From Luteimonas saliphila (GTDB taxonomy: Bacteria > Pseudomonadota > Gammaproteobacteria > Xanthomonadales > Xanthomonadaceae): 64,000 nucleotides of DNA. The notes beneath the pieces are model-generated. The model searched no databases. It worked only from the letters and a program-made list of their open reading frames with translations, and was not told where the DNA came from. Position 1 is the first letter of the stretch. Each line of letters starts with the position of its first letter. Below, piece by piece: positions 10,517 through 18,826 of this stretch. The stretch lies in contig NZ_JAETWA010000045.1 of assembly GCF_016774335.1 (NCBI RefSeq), positions 124,001 to 188,000 on the forward strand. The letters run 5' to 3'. The translations under genes and the position numbers were made by a program.

Positions 10517-11284
10517 TCAGCGGATGAACGCCACCAGGGCCTCGCCATACGCCGGGAACGTCTGCAGGTCGTTGTGCCCGGCCGCCTCGATCGACACCAC
10601 GCGGGCTTGGGGCAGCACGTGCAGCAGCGCATCCGTGTTCGCCGCCGGGATCACCTCGTCGCGGCCGGCGCGCACCACCAGCGCCGGCCGCCGGTAGCCC
10701 CGCAGCTCGTCGCCGGCCGGGTAGCGCTCGCGCATGAGCCAGCGCACCGGCAGCCAAGGGTAGTGCGCCTGCGCGACCCGGGCGAGGCTGTCGAAGGGCG
10801 TGACCAGCACCAGCCGGTCGACCGGGCGGCGCGCGGCGACATGGGCGGCGATGCCGCTGCCGAGGCTGCGGCCGATCGCGGAAACCGGCCGCCCCGGATG
10901 ACGCGCCTGCACGTCGTCGAAGAAGGCGAGCGCATCGTCCAGCAGCTCGGAAGCCGCGGGCGTACCGTCGCTGGCGCCATAACCCCGGTAGGCGAGCAGG
11001 TACACACTGTGGCCCGGGAACCAGCGCGCGAAATCCCCGGCGTTGGCCTGCACCGCCTCGGCGTTGCCGCCGAAATAGACGATGGCCGCCGGTTGGCCCG
11101 GATTGACGATCCAGCCGCGCAGGGTGACGTCGTCGCGGTCGAGCGCGTAATCGGTGCCGGCGCGCGGAGCGTGCGTGTCATCCGGCAGGTAGACCAGCTT
11201 GCGCTGCGCAAGGAACAGCATCGCGCACAGCGCGACGTAGGCCAGCACCGGCACCAGCAGCAGGGTCACCAGCATCCGGCGCAT
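10517..11284 (-). CDS. Alpha/beta hydrolase, membrane-anchored (BEM46/YfhR-like)
   Basis: A 255-residue serine hydrolase. An N-terminal hydrophobic segment (about 3-27) anchors or exports it. Visible catalytic features are the nucleophile elbow GRSLGSG (Ser about 143), an acid in RAGRDEVIP (about 212), and His in AAGHNDLQ (about 239). The oxyanion region is VYFGGNAE. This layout matches the BEM46/YfhR-type hydrolases; the substrate is unknown. It is separated by 6 bp from the DUF1244 gene upstream on the same strand, so the two are likely co-transcribed. Confidence 0.85.
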   Translation of the reverse strand: MRRMLVTLLLVPVLAYVALCAMLFLAQRKLVYLPDDTHAPRAGTDYALDRDDVTLRGWIVNPGQPAAIVYFGGNAEAVQANAGDFARWFPGHSVYLLAYRGYGASDGTPAASELLDDALAFFDDVQARHPGRPVSAIGRSLGSGIAAHVAARRPVDRLVLVTPFDSLARVAQAHYPWLPVRWLMRERYPAGDELRGYRRPALVVRAGRDEVIPAANTDALLHVLPQARVVSIEAAGHNDLQTFPAYGEALVAFIR

Positions 11285-11290
11285 GGATCC

Positions 11291-11596
11291 TCAGCCGTGG
11301 CGCTGGCGCGCGGCCTCGAACGCGGCGAGCTGCCCGGGCGTCGCCTCGCGCTGGTGCCTGGCCTTCCAGTCGGCGAACGGTTCGCCGTAGACCGCCTCGC
11401 GCGCCTCGTCGCGGGTCATGGCGATGCCGTGCGCCTGCGCGGCGTCGCGGTACCAGTCGGCCAGGCAGTTGCGGCAGAAACCGGCGAGTATCATCAGGTC
11501 GATGTTCTGCACGTCCGGCCGCGCCTCCAGCAGGTGCCGGCGCAAGCGGCGGAACACGGCGGCCTCGATGTGCACGGTGTCGGCATCGGTGTCCAT
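11291..11596 (-). CDS. DUF1244 family small protein
   Basis: A 101-residue soluble protein matching DUF1244, an all-alpha family of unknown function common in proteobacteria. The family hallmark IDLMILAGFCRNCLADWY, with its CxxC pair, is at about residues 33-50. The ATG at 11596 has GGAG in the preceding bases. The gene is divergent from folD with a 68-bp gap. The CxxC could bind metal or be redox-active, but nothing in the sequence settles this. Confidence 0.85.
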   Translation of the reverse strand: MDTDADTVHIEAAVFRRLRRHLLEARPDVQNIDLMILAGFCRNCLADWYRDAAQAHGIAMTRDEAREAVYGEPFADWKARHQREATPGQLAAFEAARQRHG

Positions 11597-11664
11597 GGCT
11601 CGCTCCTTGGCTGCGACGGGGTCCGTGAGACAATACGCGCTCCCGATTCCGCCTTCCACGCCGC

Positions 11665-12525
11665 ATGACCGCACGCATCCTCGACGGCAAGCGCATCGCC
11701 GATTCCCTGCTCGACGAGCTGCGCCTGCGGGTCGACGCACGGGTCGCGGCGGGGCGGGCGCGACCGGGCCTGGCGGTGGTGCTGGTGGGCAGCGATCCGG
11801 CCTCGCAGTCGTACGTGCGCAACAAGCGCCGCGCGGCCGAGAAGGTCGGCATCCAGGCGTTCGATTTCGACCTGCCGGCCGGCACCGGCGAGGCCGAGCT
11901 GCTCGACCTGATCGACCGGCTCAATGCCGATCCGGCGGTGCACGGCATCCTGGTGCAGTTGCCGCTGCCGGGCGTCGCCGATGCGACCCGGCTGATCCAC
12001 CGCATCGATCCGCACAAGGACGTCGACGGCTTCCACCCCGAGAACGTCGGCCACCTGGCGCTGCGCCAGTTCGGCCTGCGGCCGTGCACGCCGCGCGGAA
12101 TCACCACATTGCTGGCCTACACCGACCGCCCGGTGCGGGGTTGCAGTGCGACCATCGTAGGGGTCAGCAACCATGTCGGGCGGCCGATGGCGCTGGAGCT
12201 GCTGATCGCCGGTTGCACGGTCACCAGCTGCCACAAGTTCACCCCGCACGACGTGCTGCGTCGGCACGTGGGCGAGGCCGACATCCTGGTGGTTGCGGTC
12301 GGCCGGCCGGGCCTGGTCCCGGGCGAGTGGGTGAAGCCGGGCGCGGTGGTGATCGACGTGGGCATCAATCGCCTCGACGACGGCCGCCTGACCGGCGACG
12401 TCGGATTCGCCGCCGCGGCCGGACGCGCCAGCTGGATCACGCCGGTGCCGGGCGGGGTGGGGCCGATGACGGTGGCGACGCTGATGCAGAACACGCTCGA
12501 GGCTGCCGAGGCCGCCGAAGGCTGA
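11665..12525 (+). CDS. folD: Bifunctional methylene-THF dehydrogenase / methenyl-THF cyclohydrolase FolD
   Basis: Interconverts 5,10-methylene-, methenyl- and 10-formyl-tetrahydrofolate with NADP+, feeding purine and formyl-Met synthesis. The 286-residue product shows the substrate/catalytic region [14 protein letters not shown] (catalytic Lys in the YxxxK pattern), the QLPLP motif at about 93, the DVDGFHPEN segment, and the NADP-binding GVSNHVGRP. The closing [10 protein letters not shown] is a family signature. Length is typical. The stop TGA overlaps an in-frame ATG of the oxidase subunit II frame, so the two may be translationally linked. Confidence 0.97.
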   Translation: MTARILDGKRIADSLLDELRLRVDARVAAGRARPGLAVVLVGSDPASQSYVRNKRRAAEKVGIQAFDFDLPAGTGEAELLDLIDRLNADPAVHGILVQLPLPGVADATRLIHRIDPHKDVDGFHPENVGHLALRQFGLRPCTPRGITTLLAYTDRPVRGCSATIVGVSNHVGRPMALELLIAGCTVTSCHKFTPHDVLRRHVGEADILVVAVGRPGLVPGEWVKPGAVVIDVGINRLDDGRLTGDVGFAAAAGRASWITPVPGGVGPMTVATLMQNTLEAAEAAEG

Positions 12526-12596
12526 TGTCGGCGCCGACGCGTCGGCAGGCTCGCAGGGATTTCACGACGGCCGCGCCAGACTGGCGCTTCCTGCGC

Positions 12597-13361
12597 ATGT
12601 CCGCAGCCACGCCGCTACCCCGGAGGACAGGAATCATCGTCGCTCACTGGCGCGCAATCCGCTGGCCGGCCTGCGCGGCACCCGCCGCACCCCTGGCGAC
12701 CGCCTGCCGCGGGCCGCAGTCCGCGCTCGACCCGGCCGGACCCGCGGCGGACGCCATCGCCACCAGCTGGTGGTTGATGTTCGGCGCCGGGAGCGCCGCC
12801 TGGGCCATGGTGGTGGTGCTGGCGCTGCTGGCGATGCGACCCGGACGCGCGTTGACACCGCGCGCGGGCACGCAGCTGATCGTCGGCGGCGGCGTGGTGC
12901 TGCCGACCGTGCTGCTGGCGGCATTGCTGGTGTACGGCACGCTGGCGAGCGACCGGGTGACCGGGCGTGGCGAGGATGCCGCCCACGTGGTGCGCGTCAC
13001 CGCGCGCCAGTGGCATTGGGAATTCGAGTACCTCGACCGCGACGGCATCGCGCGCGCGGCGTCGGTCGACCGGCTGGCCTTGCCGCTGGGCGAGATGGTC
13101 GAGTTCCACATCGAGAGCATAGACGTGATCCACAGCTTCTGGATCCCGCGCCTGGGCGGCAAGGTCGATGCGATCCCCGGCCGCACCAACCTGCTGCGCC
13201 TGCGCGCGGACCGCGCCGTCCCGATGCGCGGGCAGTGCGCCGAATTCTGCGGGCTGGAGCACGCGCGGATGGCGTTCCGCGTCGACGTGCTGGACGCGCG
13301 CGCATACCGGGCCTGGCTGCGTGAGAACGCGGTCGCAGCCGATGGCGGGGCGGCGCGGTGA
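12597..13361 (+). CDS. ctaC: Cytochrome c oxidase subunit II
   Basis: The CuA-bearing subunit of a haem-copper oxidase. Two TM helices (about 62-83 and 97-117) precede the cupredoxin domain. The CuA ligands are complete: His in DVIHSFWIP and the run GQCAEFCGLEHARM. The N-terminus is uncertain. ATG 12597 lacks a ribosome site. ATG 12525 overlaps the folD stop and would add 24 residues. A strong GGAGG at 12622-12626 sits 9 bases before an ATC codon. A lipoprotein-like Cys (LATACRGPQSALDP) precedes the first TM. The stop overlaps the next gene (GTGA). Confidence 0.88.
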   Translation: MSAATPLPRRTGIIVAHWRAIRWPACAAPAAPLATACRGPQSALDPAGPAADAIATSWWLMFGAGSAAWAMVVVLALLAMRPGRALTPRAGTQLIVGGGVVLPTVLLAALLVYGTLASDRVTGRGEDAAHVVRVTARQWHWEFEYLDRDGIARAASVDRLALPLGEMVEFHIESIDVIHSFWIPRLGGKVDAIPGRTNLLRLRADRAVPMRGQCAEFCGLEHARMAFRVDVLDARAYRAWLRENAVAADGGAAR

Positions 13362-15892
13362 GCCGCAAGCCGAGCGACGCGCGGCCGATCGACGCCGGAG
13401 AGAATGCGCGGCGCCTCGATGCGCTGGCGCGCATCTGGGCCAACGGTCCCGGGCTCGCCGGCCAGCTGACCGCGGTCAACCACGGCACGATCGCGGTGCG
13501 CTTCATCGTCACCGGCTTCGCCTTCCTGCTGGTGGGCGGCCTGCTGTCGATGTTCATCCGCCTGCAGCTGGCCTGGTTCGATGCGGAGGTGCTCGACCCG
13601 GCGCGCTACGCCCAGTTCGTGACCCTGCACGGCACGACCATGATGTTCCTGTTCGCGGTGCCGATCATGGAAGGCTTCGCGATGTACCTGCTGCCGAAGA
13701 TGATCGGCGCGCGCGACCTGCCGTTCCCGCGGCTGAGCGCGTTCGGCTGGTGGTGCTATCTGTTCGGTGGGCTGTTCCTGTATTCGAGCCTGCTGTTCGA
13801 CGCGGCGCCCGATGGCGGCTGGTTCATGTACGTGCCGTTGACCGACGCCACGTTCTCGCCCGGCAAGGGCCCCGATTTCTGGCTGATCGGCGTGACCTTC
13901 GCCGAGATCGCGGCGGTGACGGCGGCGGTGGAACTGATCGTGGCGGTGCTGGTCACTCGGGCGCCAGGCATGGACATCCGGAAGATGCCGCTGTTCGCCT
14001 GGGCGATCCTGGTGACGGCCTTCATGATCGCGCTCGGGTTCCCGCCGCTGATCATGGCCAGCATCCTGCTCGAACTGCAGCGGGCGTTCGGCTTCGTGTT
14101 CTTCGACCCCGCGCTCGGTGGCGACCCGTTGCTGTGGCAGCACCTGTTCTGGCTGTTCGGGCATCCCGAGGTGTACATCATCTTCCTGCCGGCGGCGGGC
14201 ATGGTGTCGATGGTGGTCCCGACCTTCGCGCGGCGCCCGGTGGTGGGCTATTCGTGGATCGTGCTGGCGCTGGTGGCCACCGGCTTCCTCAGCTTCGGGT
14301 TGTGGGTGCACCACATGTTCGCGGTCGGCATCCCGCTGCTGGCGCTGGGGTTCTTCAGCGCGGCGAGCATGGCGGTGGCGATCCCCACCGCGATCCAGGT
14401 ATTCGCCTGGATCGCGACGCTGTGGTCGGGGCGGCCCTGGCTGCGGCTGCCGATGCTGCACATCTTCGGCTTCTTCGTGGTGTTCGTGCTCGGCGGGCTG
14501 ACCGGGGTGATGCTGGCCTTCGTGCCGTTCGACTGGCAGGCGCACGACACCCACTTCGTGGTCGCGCACCTGCACTACGTGCTGATCGGCGGGATGATGT
14601 TCCCGCTGTTCGCGGGCCTGTACTACTGGCTGCCGCTGGCGAGCGGGCGGATGCCGTCGGAGAGCACCAGCCGCATGGCGTTCTGGCTGGTGTTCATCGG
14701 CTTCAACCTGACCTTCCTGCCGATGCACCTGACCGGGCTGCTGGGGATGCCGCGGCGCGTCTACACCTACTCGCCGGAGCTGGGCGTGGAGTGGCTCAAC
14801 CTGCTGTCGACGGCGGCGGGGTTCGTGCTGGCGGTGGGCATCGTGGCGATCCTGGTGGATGCCGCGCTGTGCTTCGTGCACGGACGTCGCGGCCGCGCCA
14901 ACCCCTGGCGCGCCGGCACGCTCGAATGGGCCTTGCCGGTGCCGGTGCCGAACTACAACTTCGCATCGATCCCGGTGGTGACGGACCTGTATCCGCTCTG
15001 GGGCGACCGCGGGCTTGCGGCGCGCTGCGCGCGTACCGACGGCTGGCTGGGCAACCCCGCGAGCGGGCGCCGCGAGCTGCTCGGCACGGGGCTGGTGTCG
15101 GCGCGTCCGGAGCAGGTGGTATTCCTGTCGGGGTCGTCATGGCTGCCGCTGGCCTGCGCGCTGGTGATCACGCTGCTGCTGGCGTTGTTCATTTCGGGAC
15201 ACTACCTGCTCTCTGCCGCCTGCCTGCCACCGCTGCTGGCGCTGTTCGTCGCATGGGCATGGACCACGGGCCATCGCCACGCACCGGCGCGCGCGGACGC
15301 GGGGCAGGGCACCCGGCTGGCCTCGCAGTACGCCAGCCGCAACGCGCCGGGCTGGTGGGCGGTGGTGGCGACGCTGCTGATCGTCGGTTCGCTGTTCGCG
15401 TCGCTGGTGTTCGCCTACTTCTACCTGTGGCTCGGGTCGGAAACCTGGCCGCCGCCCGGGCAGGGGTCGGCCGTTCTGGGCGTTGCGCAGGCCTGGCCGC
15501 TGGCGCTGCTGGCCGTGGCAGGGCTGGCGGGATGGCGCGCGACGCGCGCCGTGCACGCGGGTCGCGTGCGACACGCCGTCGTGGCCATGGGCCTGGCCGC
15601 GACGGCGGCGGCTGCGTTCGCGTGCCTGCACCCGGCCGCGCTGGCCGGCGTGGTGGGCGCGCCGCAGTCTCATGCGTACGCGGCGGTGGCGTGGACGCTG
15701 GCAGGTTACTGCGCCGCGCACATGGCGGTCGCGTCGCTGCTGTGCGGGCACGTCGCCGCGCGGGTGGCGCGGGGCCATGTGGACGTCGAGCGCGACCTCG
15801 AATGGCGGGTCGCGCATGCATTCCTGCGCTACGCGCTGGCGCAGGCGGCGATCGGATGGGGCGTGGTCCACCTGTTCCCGGTGCTGCAATGA
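13358..15892 (+). CDS. ctaD: Cytochrome c oxidase subunit I-III fusion
   Basis: The proton-pumping catalytic core of an aa3-type oxidase, here fused to subunit III in one 844-residue chain. The subunit I part (about 1-560) holds the haem/CuB ligands: His in LHGTTMMF, HPEVY with the cross-linked Tyr, the HH pair in WVHHMF, and the two His of HFVVAHLHY. After a linker (about 565-655) a shorter subunit III-like part follows (about 660-844), starting near SQYASRNAPGWWAV, with the TM segment containing YFYLWLGSETWPP. The GTG start overlaps the subunit II stop (GTGA); the stop overlaps the next ATG. Confidence 0.93.
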   Translation: MSRKPSDARPIDAGENARRLDALARIWANGPGLAGQLTAVNHGTIAVRFIVTGFAFLLVGGLLSMFIRLQLAWFDAEVLDPARYAQFVTLHGTTMMFLFAVPIMEGFAMYLLPKMIGARDLPFPRLSAFGWWCYLFGGLFLYSSLLFDAAPDGGWFMYVPLTDATFSPGKGPDFWLIGVTFAEIAAVTAAVELIVAVLVTRAPGMDIRKMPLFAWAILVTAFMIALGFPPLIMASILLELQRAFGFVFFDPALGGDPLLWQHLFWLFGHPEVYIIFLPAAGMVSMVVPTFARRPVVGYSWIVLALVATGFLSFGLWVHHMFAVGIPLLALGFFSAASMAVAIPTAIQVFAWIATLWSGRPWLRLPMLHIFGFFVVFVLGGLTGVMLAFVPFDWQAHDTHFVVAHLHYVLIGGMMFPLFAGLYYWLPLASGRMPSESTSRMAFWLVFIGFNLTFLPMHLTGLLGMPRRVYTYSPELGVEWLNLLSTAAGFVLAVGIVAILVDAALCFVHGRRGRANPWRAGTLEWALPVPVPNYNFASIPVVTDLYPLWGDRGLAARCARTDGWLGNPASGRRELLGTGLVSARPEQVVFLSGSSWLPLACALVITLLLALFISGHYLLSAACLPPLLALFVAWAWTTGHRHAPARADAGQGTRLASQYASRNAPGWWAVVATLLIVGSLFASLVFAYFYLWLGSETWPPPGQGSAVLGVAQAWPLALLAVAGLAGWRATRAVHAGRVRHAVVAMGLAATAAAAFACLHPAALAGVVGAPQSHAYAAVAWTLAGYCAAHMAVASLLCGHVAARVARGHVDVERDLEWRVAHAFLRYALAQAAIGWGVVHLFPVLQ

Positions 15893-16233
15893 CTCCGACG
15901 ACCCCGCGGCCGCGTCGTTTCAGCTGGATCGCCGCGCCGATGGCGGCATGGGCGCTGCATTTCGCAGCGGTCTACATCCTCCAGGGCCTGGGCTGCGCAC
16001 GCGGCTGGGCGGACGGCTCGACCCGGATCGCCATGGGCGCGTCGACCGCGCTGGCGTTCGCCGCCGTGGCTTGGATCGGCACGCACGCCTGGCGGCGGCT
16101 GCGCGCGGCGGGCGATGCCGGCGAGACGCGCTTCGTGGCCCGGCTGGTGGCGATCCTGTCGCTGCTGGCGGCGCTGGCGATCGCATTCACCTCGCTTCCG
16201 ATGTTCCTCCTGCTTCCCTGCGACCGGGGCTGA
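15889..16233 (+). CDS. Small three-TM membrane protein of the oxidase operon
   Basis: A 114-residue protein I do not recognise as a named family. It has three hydrophobic segments (about 14-32, 46-66, 83-107), an Arg/Pro-rich N-terminus, and a conserved-looking Cys near each end. Its ATG overlaps the stop of the subunit I-III gene (ATGA), so it is very probably translated with the oxidase. It may be an accessory subunit or assembly factor. A subunit IV-like role is conceivable but cannot be shown from sequence. Confidence 0.75.
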   Translation: MTPTTPRPRRFSWIAAPMAAWALHFAAVYILQGLGCARGWADGSTRIAMGASTALAFAAVAWIGTHAWRRLRAAGDAGETRFVARLVAILSLLAALAIAFTSLPMFLLLPCDRG

Positions 16234-16236
16234 TCC

Positions 16237-16767
16237 ATGCGCAAGACGCTCCAACAACCGGTGCCCGAGCAACGCAGTCCGACGGTGGCCAGCCGCATGG
16301 CGATCAAGCGCCATCCGCTGCATCCGATCCTCGTCGTGTACCCGGTGACCTGCCTGAGCCTGATCCTGCCCGCGGACGTGGCATACCTGTGGAGCGACGA
16401 CGGGTTCTGGGCGCAGGCGGCCTGGTGGCTCAACGTCGTCGGGCTCGGCATGGGCCTGCTGGCGGCCGCGGTGGGCATCTGCGACATGTTCCTGATCCGC
16501 GTGGCGCGGCGGCACGTCTCGGTCTGGAACCACTTCGTCGCGGGGGTCATGCTGCTGGCGCTCGCGGCGCTGGGCGTGTGGCTGCGTGCCGCGGATCCGG
16601 CCGCGGTCTGGCCCTGGGCGCTGTTGCAGTCGGCGTTGACGCTGCTGATGGTGGTGGTGGTGGGCTGGCTCGGCGGCACGTTGACCTTCGGCCACGGCAT
16701 CGGCGTCTACGGCCACCGCCCGCGCTCGGATCCGTCGGACGCCGACGACGAGGCGCTCGAGGAATGA
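16237..16767 (+). CDS. DUF2231 membrane protein
   Basis: A 176-residue integral membrane protein with four hydrophobic helices. It matches DUF2231, seen in the HPLHPILVVYP entry to the first TM. Function is unknown; DUF2231 proteins often sit beside redox or haem-protein genes. It starts 3 bp after the preceding gene and is probably the last gene of the plus-strand oxidase operon. Its last 61 bp overlap, in antisense, the 3' end of the HemJ-like gene. The acidic tail SDPSDADDEALEE lies in that overlap. Confidence 0.82.
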   Translation: MRKTLQQPVPEQRSPTVASRMAIKRHPLHPILVVYPVTCLSLILPADVAYLWSDDGFWAQAAWWLNVVGLGMGLLAAAVGICDMFLIRVARRHVSVWNHFVAGVMLLALAALGVWLRAADPAAVWPWALLQSALTLLMVVVVGWLGGTLTFGHGIGVYGHRPRSDPSDADDEALEE

Positions 16768-17231
16768 GGCTCGCCGGTAGCGGTCGCCGTGCCCGGCGGC
16801 GGCAGGTCGCCGACGCTGCGCGGCTTGGCCCCGGTGAGCGCGGCGATCGCGAGCAGCAGCACCAGCGGTGCCCAGCCCAGCAACCGGGGCAGCAGGAAGG
16901 CGCCGCGTGCGCGGCGGCCGCGCCCCAGTGCGTAAAGGTGCACGCCCAGCCACAGGTGCAGCAGTACCAGCCCGGTCACCAGCCCGAGCTTGGCCACCAG
17001 CCATCCGCTGGGCTCGATCCACGGGATCAGGCCCATGCCGAACGCGATCGTGAGCACGCCCGCCGGCGTGGCGATCCGGAAAAAGAGGCGATTGGCCACG
17101 GGATTGAAGAAGTCCGCGCGCCCGTCGCGCGTGCCGCGCACGCGCGCCGAGAACAGGCGTGCGAGCAGGAACAGCCCGGTGAACCAGACCGCCATCGCGG
17201 CGATGTGGGCGACCTTCAGCCAGAACAGCAC
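16707..17231 (-). CDS. HemJ/CopD-like membrane protein
   Basis: A 174-residue membrane protein resembling HemJ (UPF0093), the quinone-linked protoporphyrinogen IX oxidase used where HemG/HemY are absent. Shared features are the opening FWLKVAHIAAMAVWFTGLF with its TM His, RLFFRIATPAG, and WLVAKLGLV with the TM Lys. HemJ proteins are about 140 residues; this one has an extra Ser/Gly/Pro-rich tail. No ATG is available, so GTG 17231 is proposed. It lies head-to-head with ctaG (12 bp between starts) and its end overlaps the DUF2231 gene. A haem role fits the oxidase context; CopD-like copper uptake is the alternative. Confidence 0.7.
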   Translation of the reverse strand: MLFWLKVAHIAAMAVWFTGLFLLARLFSARVRGTRDGRADFFNPVANRLFFRIATPAGVLTIAFGMGLIPWIEPSGWLVAKLGLVTGLVLLHLWLGVHLYALGRGRRARGAFLLPRLLGWAPLVLLLAIAALTGAKPRSVGDLPPPGTATATGEPHSSSASSSASDGSERGRWP

Positions 17232-17243
17232 GCGACCGCCTCC

Positions 17244-18152
17244 ATGCCGGGTACGCGAATGCCCGCACGCACGCGCGTCGCCGCGATCGTCGCGTCCGCC
17301 TCGCTGGCGCCGGCGTCGGCGGCCGCGCACAGCGTGACGGACGGACCACCGGAGTGGCATTCCGCCTGGACGCTGTCGCCGTGGGGCCTGGTGCCGCTGC
17401 TGGTCTTCGCCACTGCGTACGCGACTGGCGTCTGGCGGCTGTGGCGGGGTGGCCACGCAGGACGGGGGATAAGCCGGGTGGAAGTCGGCGCGTCCCTTGC
17501 CGGGCTGCTTGCACTGCTGCTGGCGACGGTCTGGCCCTTCGATGCGCTCGGGGAATGGTCGCTGGCGGCGCACATGGCCCAGCACATGCTGCTGCTGGCG
17601 GTGGCGCCGCCACTGCTGCTGGCCGCACGACCGTGGGCCGCCCTGGCCGCCGCGCTGCCGCCGCGGTGGTCGCGCGCGTTGCATCGGCTGTCGATGGCCG
17701 GGCGGACTCGCGTCGTACAGTCGCTGGCGGCGGCCACGGCCGCGAACGTCGCGGTCATGGCGGGCTGGCACGTGCCGGCGGCGCTCTCGCTCGCGCTGCG
17801 CAGCGAGGCCGTGCACTGGATGATGCATGCCAGCTTCCTGCTCGCCGGCCTCTGGCTCTGGACGCTGCTGTGGCAGCGCCTGCGCGACGATGCGCGTGGC
17901 GCGCTGGCGGGTACCGTGGCGGTCGTGGTGGTCATGATGCAGATGGGCTTCGTCGGCGCTCTGTTGACCTTCTCGGGCCGGGTCCTGTATCCGTTCTACG
18001 CCGAACGTGCGCCGCAGGTGGGCATCGACGCGCTGGTCGACCAACAGCTCGCCGGACTCGTGATGTGGGTGCCGGCGAGCCTGCCGTACCTGGCGGGCGC
18101 GCTATGGCTGCTTGCGCGGGAACTGCGCAGGCCCGGCAGGCGGGTGCGCTGA
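17244..18152 (+). CDS. ctaG: Cytochrome c oxidase assembly factor, caa3_CtaG type
   Basis: A multi-TM protein of the caa3_CtaG family, thought to help copper insertion or assembly of the oxidase. The 302-residue product starts with a signal-like segment (a second ATG at 17259 gives MPARTRVAAIV...), followed by about six or seven TM helices. Family His/Met-rich sites are visible: HMAQHMLLL, GWHVPAALSLAL, HWMMHASFL. It is unrelated to the Cox11-type CtaG. Its position at the end of the oxidase locus supports the role. Confidence 0.85.
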   Translation: MPGTRMPARTRVAAIVASASLAPASAAAHSVTDGPPEWHSAWTLSPWGLVPLLVFATAYATGVWRLWRGGHAGRGISRVEVGASLAGLLALLLATVWPFDALGEWSLAAHMAQHMLLLAVAPPLLLAARPWAALAAALPPRWSRALHRLSMAGRTRVVQSLAAATAANVAVMAGWHVPAALSLALRSEAVHWMMHASFLLAGLWLWTLLWQRLRDDARGALAGTVAVVVVMMQMGFVGALLTFSGRVLYPFYAERAPQVGIDALVDQQLAGLVMWVPASLPYLAGALWLLARELRRPGRRVR

Positions 18153-18186
18153 GCGCAGGCCGCCTCGAGGCCGGACCGGGCGCGCG

Positions 18187-18723
18187 TCAACCGCCTGCAA
18201 CCCGGCCCGCCCGCACGTCCTTCTCCCGAAGGGGTGCATGGGGATCGATGCGCGATCCGGCAGGTGACGCGAGGTTGCGGGTCATCAGCGCGAACAGCAG
18301 TCCGGCGAGCGCGCCGCCCCCCGCCATCCAGAAGTTGGCGCTGGCATCCCGGCTCGCGCCGACCAGCAAGGCCACCGGCGAGAGGTGGTTGACCAGCGGA
18401 ATCGCGGCGAGGATCGCCAGATACCCGCCCACGACGAACAGCGCCAGCCGCGCGGCAGGGACGCTGCGCGCAACGAACCACGCCACCGCGAAGGCCACCA
18501 GCAGTGCGGGCGCCGCGATGTAACCGCCATAGGTCGGGGTGAAACCGCTGAAGACGTCGCGCGCCATGGTGGACGCACGCACCTGGTTCACATCGACGCC
18601 GAGCGACGCCAGCGCCTGCAGGTTGTAGTGCGACTGCACCAGCGACGCCCACACCGTCGCGGAGATGATCGCGACCACGAAAGCCGGCAGTGCGCGAAGC
18701 CACTGGTTGCCGTTGTTCTTCAC
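18187..18723 (-). CDS. Four-TM membrane protein of unknown function
   Basis: A 178-residue protein I do not recognise. Four hydrophobic segments are visible (about 10-30, 66-88, 92-112, 128-148), with a polar loop between the first and second that contains a run of Val/Asn/Gln/Arg. The GTG at 18723 is chosen because GGAG lies 8 bases upstream in the coding direction; a longer frame to 18852 adds a non-hydrophobic, Pro/Cys-containing stretch that does not look like protein. It is convergent with ctaG (34 bp) and divergent from the gene at 18827. Confidence 0.6.
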   Translation of the reverse strand: MKNNGNQWLRALPAFVVAIISATVWASLVQSHYNLQALASLGVDVNQVRASTMARDVFSGFTPTYGGYIAAPALLVAFAVAWFVARSVPAARLALFVVGGYLAILAAIPLVNHLSPVALLVGASRDASANFWMAGGGALAGLLFALMTRNLASPAGSRIDPHAPLREKDVRAGRVAGG

Positions 18724-18826
18724 GGTGGCGTCTCCGGCATTGTGAGGAAATTGCGGAGTCGAAGCGAGTTCGCACGCAACGTATCCCGCTCGACCATTCT
18801 CCCGCGGACACGGTGGAGGTCCGGTG

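Noticed and set aside
12644-14881. Minus-strand frame rich in His/Gln/Arg across the oxidase genes
   Set aside because: Composition and repeats of Gln/His reflect the antisense of TM-coding DNA; no start or domain evidence.
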